Source: an uncultured Eubacteriales bacterium
Lineage (GTDB): Bacteria > Bacillota > Clostridia > Oscillospirales > CAG-272
DNA length: 64,000 nucleotides
Reading direction: 5' to 3'
Assembly: GCA_934371135.1 (NCBI GenBank)
Contig: CAKRNO010000005.1
Location: 1 to 64,000 of the forward strand
Part shown: one piece after another, positions 57,762-64,000 of the stretch
How positions within the stretch are numbered: position 1 is the first letter of the stretch
Layout of the letters: each line of letters begins with the position of its first letter
Program-made: the position numbers and the translations under genes
The notes under the pieces: generated by a model
Told to the model about the DNA's origin: nothing
What the model saw: the letters and a program-made list of their open reading frames with translations, nothing else
The model's database searches: none

Positions 57762-58313
57762 ATGCGCCGCGGGACCAAACGGCTGACGGTGTCCGCCGCG
57801 CTCGTCGCGCTGACCGTCGTTCTGCTGTGGCTCGGGTCGCTCATCGGAGTGCTGGACCTCGTGACGGCATTCGTCGCCTCGCTCCTCATTGCCTTTTCGG
57901 TGGCGGAGTTCGGCGTCGCGTGGAGCTTTCTGCCATGGATCACCGCCGGGCTGCTCTCCTGCCTGCTCATGCCAGGCGCCTTCATCTCCTGGGAGTACGC
58001 GCTCCTCGTGGGCGTCCTCCCGATCCTCAAGGCGCTGTGGGAGCGCATCCCCTCCCGCCCGCTTGCCTTTCTCGGTAAGTTTGCGTCGTTCAACCTGCTG
58101 TACGCCGCCATCCTGACGGTGTTCCACTTCTTTTTCGGCGGGCTGTTCACCGACCTCACGCTGTTCGGGCACACGGTCCCGGCGATTACCGTGCCGATCC
58201 TCCTCGCCGTACTCGGGAACCTTTCGTTCCTGCTCTACGATTACCTGCTCACCCGCATGATCTTTCTTTACTATACCAAATGGAGCGCGCGCATCGCGCG
58301 TTGGCTCCGTTAA
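57762..58313 (+). CDS. membrane protein of the DUF5685/J-domain cluster
   Basis: A 183-residue integral membrane protein with about five spans (VSAALVALTVVLLWLGSLIG, then WITAGLLSCLLMPGAFISW, then FNLLYAAILTVFHFFFGG). The layout resembles small ECF-type S components, but no substrate motif is visible. The start is one base after the previous stop, so it is translationally coupled. Confidence 0.75.
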   Translation: MRRGTKRLTVSAALVALTVVLLWLGSLIGVLDLVTAFVASLLIAFSVAEFGVAWSFLPWITAGLLSCLLMPGAFISWEYALLVGVLPILKALWERIPSRPLAFLGKFASFNLLYAAILTVFHFFFGGLFTDLTLFGHTVPAITVPILLAVLGNLSFLLYDYLLTRMIFLYYTKWSARIARWLR

Positions 58314-58328
58314 GACAGGAAGTTTTTT

Positions 58329-59663
58329 ATGACCAAAGTCGGATTTATTTCCCTTGGCTGCTCCAAAAACCAGGTCGATACCGAAGTGATGCTGAAGACC
58401 CTCGCTGACGCGGGCTATACCATCGTCTCGGACGAGACGGAGGCGGACATCGTCGTCATCAACACCTGCGGCTTCATCGAGAGCGCCAAGCGCGAGTCCA
58501 TTGACAACATTCTGGACGTCGCGTGGCTCAAGGAGAACCGCTCCCTGCGCGGCATCGTCGTCACGGGCTGTATGGCAGAGCGCTACCGCGAGCAGATCTT
58601 CTCCGAGATGCCGGAGGTCGATGCCCTGCTCGGCGTCGGCTCGCTCGCGCACATCGTCGATGCTGTGCGCGCCGTGGACGGCGGCGAAAAATACAGCTCC
58701 TTCGAGGATAAGGAAAAGTCGCCGCTCGGCGGCGGCAGGATCCTGACCACCCATGCCTACTCCGTCTACCTGAAGATCGCCGAGGGGTGCGATAACCGCT
58801 GCACCTACTGCGCGATCCCGCTCATCCGCGGCCGTCTGCGCTCCCGCCCGATCGAGGAGCTGGTCGAGGAGGCGGTGACGCTGGAAAAGAACGGCGCGAA
58901 GGAGCTGAACATCATCGCGCAGGACACCTCGCGCTACGGGCTGGACCTCTACGGCAGGTACCGCCTCGCCGATCTTGTCCGCGAGATCTGCCGTGCGACG
59001 AGCATCCCGTGGATCCGCCTGCTCTACTGCTACCCCGACAAGATCACGGATGAGCTGATTGCCGAGATGCGCGATAACCCGCGCCTGCTCCCCTACATGG
59101 ACATCCCGATCCAGCACATAAACGACCGCATCCTCACCGCCATGAACCGGCACGGCAACGGGCGCCTCGTGCGCGAGACGGTGGAAAAGCTCCGCCGCGA
59201 GGTGCCGGGCATCACCCTGCGCACCACCGCGATGGTCGGCTTCCCCGGGGAGACGCGCGAGGAGTTTGAAGAGCTCTGCAATTACCTGCGCGAGGCGCGC
59301 TTTGACCGCTTCGGCGCTTTCACCTATTCGCCGGAGGAGGATACCCCGGCGGCATCCTTCCCGGACCAGGTAGACGAGCAGGAGAAGCAGGATCGCTACG
59401 ACATCCTCATGCAGACCCAGCTCCCCATCTCCGAGGAGCTGCAAAAAGCCAAGGTAGGCTCGGACGTGACCGTCCTCTGCGAGGGCTATGACCGCGTCGC
59501 CTCTACCCACTTCGGCAGGAGCGCGGCAGACGCGCCCGACGTGGACGGTAAGGTGTACTTCTCCTCGAAGAAGCGCATTGCCCCCGGCAAGTTCGTGCGC
59601 GTCCACCTGACCGAAGCGATGGACTACGATCTCATCGGTGAGCTCGTCGAGGAGCTCGACTGA
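58329..59663 (+). CDS. rimO: ribosomal protein S12 methylthiotransferase
   Basis: A 444-residue radical SAM enzyme with all three parts. The N-terminal UPF0004 domain has three cysteines (LGCSKNQVD, INTCGF, TGCMAER) for the second 4Fe-4S cluster. The radical SAM motif is CDNRCTYC (CxxxCxxC). A TRAM domain ends the protein. The start GFISLGCSKNQVD is typical of RimO rather than MiaB. It modifies Asp89 of S12. Confidence 0.95.
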   Translation: MTKVGFISLGCSKNQVDTEVMLKTLADAGYTIVSDETEADIVVINTCGFIESAKRESIDNILDVAWLKENRSLRGIVVTGCMAERYREQIFSEMPEVDALLGVGSLAHIVDAVRAVDGGEKYSSFEDKEKSPLGGGRILTTHAYSVYLKIAEGCDNRCTYCAIPLIRGRLRSRPIEELVEEAVTLEKNGAKELNIIAQDTSRYGLDLYGRYRLADLVREICRATSIPWIRLLYCYPDKITDELIAEMRDNPRLLPYMDIPIQHINDRILTAMNRHGNGRLVRETVEKLRREVPGITLRTTAMVGFPGETREEFEELCNYLREARFDRFGAFTYSPEEDTPAASFPDQVDEQEKQDRYDILMQTQLPISEELQKAKVGSDVTVLCEGYDRVASTHFGRSAADAPDVDGKVYFSSKKRIAPGKFVRVHLTEAMDYDLIGELVEELD

Positions 59664-59810
59664 CTCCGGCGCCCCCGCGGCGCCGCCCCGGCATAGCCCC
59701 CGGCGCACCGCCTGCGATACGTCTCCCGCGACCGTCCGACAGCCGCGCCGCATCCCCGACCCCATCTGACCCCGACTGACACGCGCCCCGCGCGGAAAAG
59801 AGGTATCATC

Positions 59811-60503
59811 ATGACCGATATGACCCCGACCAACGAACCGAAACCGCAGAAGATCTGGAACGTCCCGAACATTCTCTCCCTCATCCGCATGGTGCTGGTG
59901 CCCGTGTGTATCGCCGCCGTGCTGTACGCCGGGACATGGTTTGCCGGCGTCGCGAACGAAACGGCGCGCGTGTGGCTTATCTGCCTTGTGCCGACGCTGA
60001 TCTTCATTCTCACGTCGCTGACCGATATGCTGGACGGCAAGATCGCGCGCAGGTACGGTCTGATCACCGACTTCGGGAAGTTCATCGACCCCCTCGCCGA
60101 TAAGTTCATGGTCTTCGGGCTGCTCATCGCCATCCTCGCGACGGATTCCGGCTACTATACCGCCATCCGCCCCGTGTTCGTCTGGGTCGCCGCCGTCGTC
60201 ATCCTGCGGGAGCTCGGCGTCACGTCCCTGCGCCTTGTCGTCGCCTCGCGCGGCGTGGTCGTTCCCGCCTCGTGGTGGGGGAAGATCAAGACCGTGACGC
60301 AAATCTGCGCCCTGGTCGTCATCCTCATGGAGCCGGCGCTCACGCACCACCTCGCCGCATCTGCCGCCACGACCTCCTTCAACATCTGGTACGACGGACA
60401 CCTTGCCGCCGCCCTCGCCATGGGCGCCATGACCCTGACGACGGTCGGCTCCGGGCTCGATTACCTCCGTCACCTCTGGCCCTACGTCGCCGGGAAAAAG
60501 TAA
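59811..60503 (+). CDS. pgsA: CDP-diacylglycerol-glycerol-3-phosphate 3-phosphatidyltransferase
   Basis: A 230-residue membrane enzyme making phosphatidylglycerol phosphate. The CDP-alcohol phosphotransferase motif D-x2-DG-x2-AR-x8-G-x3-D-x3-D is complete (TDMLDGKIARRYGL to FIDPLADK). The N-terminal NVPNILSLIRM and at least four more spans are typical. rimO followed by pgsA is a common order in Firmicutes. A 147-base gap with no feature separates them. GAGGTATCATC upstream. Confidence 0.94.
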   Translation: MTDMTPTNEPKPQKIWNVPNILSLIRMVLVPVCIAAVLYAGTWFAGVANETARVWLICLVPTLIFILTSLTDMLDGKIARRYGLITDFGKFIDPLADKFMVFGLLIAILATDSGYYTAIRPVFVWVAAVVILRELGVTSLRLVVASRGVVVPASWWGKIKTVTQICALVVILMEPALTHHLAASAATTSFNIWYDGHLAAALAMGAMTLTTVGSGLDYLRHLWPYVAGKK

Positions 60504-60602
60504 GATACCCCCAAAAAGAGAGTGGGATGCGCTCCGCGCCGCCGCAACGGCGGGAGCCCGCACGGCTATTATATATTTTCGGAAAAGAAATCGCACCCCC
60601 CC

Positions 60603-60631
60603 TTTACAAACCGTGAAAGCTGTGTTATAAT
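60603..60631 (+). promoter_or_regulatory. promoter of rpsO-pnp
   Basis: -35 TTTACA, 17-base spacer, -10 TATAAT. It gives a leader of about 95 bases, a place where S15 represses its own translation in other bacteria. Confidence 0.9.
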
Positions 60632-60733
60632 AACCCTCGGTTTCCCCACCGCGGTCCTTGGCGTCACCTGCCGGGCACTGCGATGCGGGTGTCATAAAAT
60701 ACGGTGCTTTCTGCATCGGGAAAGGTGAACAAG

Positions 60734-60997
60734 ATGGATAAGGAACGCAAATCGCAGATCATCGCGGCGAACCGCACGGCTGAAAACGACACCGGTTCTC
60801 CCGAGGTACAGGTTGCCATTCTGACCGACCGGATCAACACGCTGACCGAACACATGAAGAAGAACCCGAAGGACTTCCACTCCCAGCGGGGTCTTTCCAA
60901 GATGGTCGGCCGTCGTAAGAACCTGCTCGGTTACCTTCAGAAGAAGGACATCAACCGCTACCGCGAGATCATCAAGAAACTGGGTCTGCGTAAGTAA
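60734..60997 (+). CDS. rpsO: 30S ribosomal protein S15
   Basis: An 87-residue S15: [20 protein letters not shown], then [20 protein letters not shown]. It binds 16S rRNA early in subunit assembly. The start is the ATG after AAAGGTGAACAAG; the longer frame from 60704 lacks a ribosome site. Confidence 0.98.
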   Translation: MDKERKSQIIAANRTAENDTGSPEVQVAILTDRINTLTEHMKKNPKDFHSQRGLSKMVGRRKNLLGYLQKKDINRYREIIKKLGLRK

Positions 60998-61007
60998 GAC
61001 CCGGAGG

Positions 61008-61042
61008 ACGGGGAACGCATCCAAGGTGCTTTCCCCGTTTCT
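61008..61042 (+). terminator. rpsO terminator / attenuator
   Basis: ACGGGGAACGC pairs with GTGCTTTCCCCGT, then TTCTT. Partial read-through would feed pnp. Confidence 0.7.
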
Positions 61043-61070
61043 TACGTTTCCAACGGGATGCTTCATAGAA

Positions 61071-61101
61071 CTTAATCAAGCGGGGTCGCGGCTTGATTAA
61101 G
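61071..61101 (+). promoter_or_regulatory. pnp leader hairpin
   Basis: Perfect 11-base stem CTTAATCAAGC / GCTTGATTAAG with a nine-base loop, 46 bases before the pnp start. In E. coli a pnp leader hairpin is cut by RNase III for autoregulation; a similar role is an inference here. Confidence 0.7.
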
Positions 61102-61146
61102 TGCTATGGCTCCCGGAAAAATAAATACAGAAAAAGGAGCATACCA

Positions 61147-63276
61147 ATGTCCGCACAACACAAAGTATTCAAAGACTATCGCGCGTTCGAGTACACCTAC
61201 GCCGGCAGACCTCTGAAGATCGAGGTCGGTAAGATGGCGGGGCTTGCGAACGGCGCCTGCATGGTGCGCTACGGCGACACCTGCATCCTCGCGACCGCGA
61301 CGGCTTCCGCCGCACCGAGAGAGGGCATCGACTTCCTGCCGCTGTCCGTGGACTACAACGAAAAGATGTACGCCGTGGGTAAGATCCCCGGCGGGTACCT
61401 CAAGCGCGAGGGCAAGCCGTCCGAAAAGGCGATCCTCACCTCCCGCGTGATCGACCGCCCCATCCGTCCCCTGTTCCCGAAGGATCTGCGTAACGACGTC
61501 GCCATCGCGCTGGACGTCATGTCCGTGGATCAGGACTGCTCGCCCGAGATCACCGCGATGATCGGTGCGTCCGTCGCCCTCTCCATTTCGGATATTCCGT
61601 GGAACGGGCCGATCGGCGGCGCCTTCATCGGCATGGTGAACGGTGAGTACGTCGTCAACCCGACTGCCGCGCAGCGCGCCGGGTCCACTCTGGAGCTCAC
61701 GGTCGCCGCGTCCGAGAAGAAGGTCGTCATGATCGAGGCAGGCGCGAAGGAGGTGTCCGACGACGAGATGTTCGACGCCATCATGCTCGCGCACAAGGAG
61801 ATCAAGGATCTGCTCGTGTTCGTGAACGGGATTATTAAGGAGGTCGGTAAGCCGAAGTTCTCCTATGCCTCCGGCGAGCTCGACCACGATATGTTCGACG
61901 AGATCTTCGCCTACTGCGAGACCCGCGTGATGGAAGCGCTCGATACCGATGACAAGAACGTGCGTGACGCGCGCCTCCAGCCCATCATCGAGGACATCGC
62001 CGCCACCTTCTCCGAGAAGTATCCGAGCCTCTCGACCCAGCTGCCCGAGCTCATCTACAAGATTCAGAAGAAGATCGTCCGCCGCTGGCTCATCAACGAT
62101 AAGAAGCGTGTGGACGGCAGAGCGATGGACGAGATCCGCCCGCTCGACGCCGAGGTAGGGCTCCTGCCCCGCACCCACGGCTCCGGGATGTTCACGAGAG
62201 GGCAGACGCAGGTGCTGTCCGTCGCGACCCTCGGCACCCTCTCCGATGCACAGAAGCTGGACGGGCTCGACGACGAGGACTCCAAGCGCTATATGCACCA
62301 GTACAATATGCCCGGCTACTCGACCGGTGAGGCGAAGTCGATGCGCAGCCCCGGCAGACGTGAGATCGGTCACGGCGCCCTTGCAGAGCGCTCGCTCGTC
62401 CCCGTGCTGCCCTCCGTTGAGGAGTTCCCCTACGCCATCCGTGTCGTCTCCGAGGTGCTCTCCTCGAACGGCTCGACCTCGCAGGCATCCGTCTGCGGCT
62501 CCACCCTCGCCCTCATGGACGCGGGCGTGCCGATCAAGGCGCCGGTCGCCGGTATCTCCTGCGGTCTGATCACCGAGGATGACGGCAGCTGGACGACCAT
62601 GATCGATATCCAGGGGCTTGAGGACTTCTACGGCGATATGGACTTCAAGGTCGCCGGTACGCACAAGGGTATCACCTCCATCCAGATGGACCTGAAGATC
62701 GACGGTCTGACCCCCGAGATCATCCGCGCCGCCCTCGAAACGACACACAAGGGCCGCGATTATATCATTGACGAATTCCTGCTCAAGGCAATCCCCGCTC
62801 CGCGCGCCGAGGTTTCTCCCTACGCGCCGAAGATGGTCTCCTTCAAGATCGACCCCGACAAGATCCGCGAGGTCATCGGCAGCGGCGGGAAGGTCATTCA
62901 GAAGATCGTCGCCGACACCGGCGCCAAGATCGATATCAACGACGACGGTACCGTCTGCGTTGCCGCAGTGGACAAGAACGCCATCGATGCCGCGAAGGCG
63001 ATCATCGACGCCATCGTGTTTGAGCCCGTGGTCGGCGAGACCTATGACGGCGTTGTCACCCGTATCGTCAAGAGCAAGGACGATGAGACCAAGGACGTCG
63101 GCGTGATCGTCGAGTACGCCCCCGGCAAGGATACCCTGGTGCACATCTCCAAGCTGCAGGACAAGCGCACCGAGCACTGCGAGGATGTCTGCCGCGTCGG
63201 CGACAGTGTACGCATCAAGTACATGGGCATCGACAAGAAGGGCAGACAGGACTTCTCCATGAAGGACGCCGACTGA
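61147..63276 (+). CDS. pnp: polyribonucleotide nucleotidyltransferase
   Basis: A 709-residue PNPase degrading RNA phosphorolytically. It has two RNase PH domains (first with EKMYAVGKIPGGYLKREGKP, second with LPRTHGSGMFTRGQTQVL, and DIQGLEDFYGDMDFKVAGT carrying the catalytic aspartates), then a KH domain (KIREVIGSGGKVIQKIV) and an S1 domain ending KKGRQDFSMKDAD. AAAAAGGAGCATACCA precedes the ATG. It is the second gene of the rpsO operon. Confidence 0.98.
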   Translation: MSAQHKVFKDYRAFEYTYAGRPLKIEVGKMAGLANGACMVRYGDTCILATATASAAPREGIDFLPLSVDYNEKMYAVGKIPGGYLKREGKPSEKAILTSRVIDRPIRPLFPKDLRNDVAIALDVMSVDQDCSPEITAMIGASVALSISDIPWNGPIGGAFIGMVNGEYVVNPTAAQRAGSTLELTVAASEKKVVMIEAGAKEVSDDEMFDAIMLAHKEIKDLLVFVNGIIKEVGKPKFSYASGELDHDMFDEIFAYCETRVMEALDTDDKNVRDARLQPIIEDIAATFSEKYPSLSTQLPELIYKIQKKIVRRWLINDKKRVDGRAMDEIRPLDAEVGLLPRTHGSGMFTRGQTQVLSVATLGTLSDAQKLDGLDDEDSKRYMHQYNMPGYSTGEAKSMRSPGRREIGHGALAERSLVPVLPSVEEFPYAIRVVSEVLSSNGSTSQASVCGSTLALMDAGVPIKAPVAGISCGLITEDDGSWTTMIDIQGLEDFYGDMDFKVAGTHKGITSIQMDLKIDGLTPEIIRAALETTHKGRDYIIDEFLLKAIPAPRAEVSPYAPKMVSFKIDPDKIREVIGSGGKVIQKIVADTGAKIDINDDGTVCVAAVDKNAIDAAKAIIDAIVFEPVVGETYDGVVTRIVKSKDDETKDVGVIVEYAPGKDTLVHISKLQDKRTEHCEDVCRVGDSVRIKYMGIDKKGRQDFSMKDAD

Positions 63277-63304
63277 CAAGGACCCCGAAAAACCAAGATG
63301 TGAA

Positions 63305-63340
63305 AAGACCGCGACGGTTCCCCGTCGCGGTCTTGTTTTC
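63305..63340 (+). terminator. terminator of pnp
   Basis: AAGACCGCGACGG / CCGTCGCGGTCTT with loop TTCC, then GTTTTC. Confidence 0.92.
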
Positions 63341-63408
63341 GCTCCACATCACCCCCGACCGCCGCGCGGCATCGCCGGTCGAAAGTCGGGTATTTCCGGA
63401 GGTACCCC

Positions 63409-64000
63409 ATGAAACGCAATACCAGAGAAATCCTCAATATGCTCTCGGCGGCAGGGCTCGTGCTCCTGACGCTGCTCCTCGCGCTGGGGGTGCACGCCTG
63501 CCGGAACACCGAGGAGGCAAAAGCCCGACGGGCGCAGACCCTGCGCGCAGGCGGCGTCCCGGAGACAGAGACGCATACGCTCACCGTGCCCCCGACCGCC
63601 CCCCTCCCCCTGCCGTCGGCGGCGTCGCCCTTATCCCGGGAGAGCCTTGCCCGCGTGCGCGAGACCTTGGTCGTCCTCGCCCCGTCGCTCGACGGCGCGG
63701 AGCCGGTTTTCTCGGCAACACCCGGTCTTTTGGTCTCGCCCTCTCTGCTCGCGCCGCTCTCCGATCTCGCCGCCGCGTTCCACGCGGCGCGCCCCCGGGA
63801 GACCCTGCATATCACGGCGGCGTTCACCCCGGATGTGACCTCTCCCTCCGCGACGGGGCTCTCGGTGTCCCTCTCCGTGCGGCACACGACCGATGACGGC
63901 AGAGTGGAGACGCTGTCCCTCTCCAGCCTGCCGGACGCCGCCGCCACCCTCGCGGCAGAGCGCGCCCGCTACGGTTTTGTTTCCCCCGGCGGCGACGACG
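63409..64000 (+). CDS. exported VanY-like protein, incomplete at window end
   Basis: The frame is open from an ATG behind GGAGGTACCCC to the end of the window (197 residues seen). An N-terminal hydrophobic segment (LSAAGLVLLTLLLALGVHA) acts as a signal or anchor. The later part, with SATGLSVSLSV followed by AAERARYGFVSPGG, resembles the region of D-Ala-D-Ala carboxypeptidases (VanY/M15) that reads TGLAVDL and YGFI. The usual metal-binding His and Asp are not seen there, so it may be inactive or a distant relative. Confidence 0.6.
   Translation, partial: MKRNTREILNMLSAAGLVLLTLLLALGVHACRNTEEAKARRAQTLRAGGVPETETHTLTVPPTAPLPLPSAASPLSRESLARVRETLVVLAPSLDGAEPVFSATPGLLVSPSLLAPLSDLAAAFHAARPRETLHITAAFTPDVTSPSATGLSVSLSVRHTTDDGRVETLSLSSLPDAAATLAAERARYGFVSPGGDD

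Noticed and set aside
57744..60716. 990-codon minus-strand frame opposite rimO-pgsA
   Set aside because: Runs across three well-identified genes and their gaps; His/Arg/Asp-rich shadow typical of high-GC third positions.
61072..63279. 735-codon minus-strand frame opposite pnp
   Set aside because: It mirrors the whole pnp gene, and no ribosome site or motif is present.

Overview
This 64-kb window is a GC-rich chromosomal segment of a Gram-positive anaerobe, most likely a gut Clostridia (Bacillota) lineage. Direct evidence is the strong AGGAGG-type ribosome binding sites, the TTGACA/TATAAT promoters in short AT-rich spacers, and the gene repertoire: KtrAB, mini-RNase III, CarD, a small ferredoxin:thioredoxin reductase, DUF5685 and DUF6291 proteins, and a RelB/Doc pair. 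The lineage assignment is an inference from gene content and style; no rRNA is present.

Layout. 1-0.88 kb is a gene-free, repeat-rich stretch with structured repeats and a MITE-like element. 0.9-31.6 kb is mostly housekeeping: uridine-kinase-like protein, anion permease, tRNA-Leu(TAA), hisS-mrnC, ktrBA with two small followers, a GIY-YIG protein in a low-GC pocket beside tRNA-Ser(TGA), guaA, an amidase-like protein, an ABC-F ATPase, trx with a ferredoxin:thioredoxin reductase, pyk, a 1063-aa surface lipoprotein, a tandem RadC pair (one apparently inactive), trmB, dapA, queA, a RelB-Doc toxin-antitoxin pair, rlmA, ruvX, a membrane-tethered LuxR-type protein, a PAP2 phosphatase, and a MarR-EamA operon with a visible operator. 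32.1-35.7 kb encodes a BspA-type leucine-rich lipoprotein and a low-GC secreted orphan. 35.7-37.7 kb is a scarred segment: a truncated RNHCP gene and an XRE regulator between direct repeats that carry 13 bases of the neighbouring tRNA-Leu(CAG) 3' end. carD follows.

38.5-52.6 kb is a compact prophage-like block. A CI-like repressor lacking the autocleavage residues faces a short rightward early set. Convergent to it is a complete leftward packaging and head module (small and large terminase, portal, scaffold, capsid, decoration, connector) followed by a large structural protein with an embedded BspA-like LRR, and three secreted or membrane proteins. No integrase, replication or endolysin gene is visible, so it is either a remnant or a helper-dependent or domesticated element. 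A 1-kb repeat zone and an SGNH/SASA esterase lie beyond the terminase end.

55.0-64 kb returns to core functions: a DEDD exonuclease with a zinc ribbon, a DUF5685/J-like/membrane protein cluster, rimO, pgsA, the rpsO-pnp operon with hairpins in both leaders, and the start of a VanY-like exported protein cut by the window edge.

The most unusual items are: repeats that recruit tRNA 3' ends next to two tRNA genes, palindromes fused to tRNA termini, a RadC pair with one degenerate JAMM site, the RelB-Doc hybrid pair whose antitoxin has a PAG-repeat linker, a J-domain with TPD in place of HPD, and the LRR insertion in a phage structural protein.
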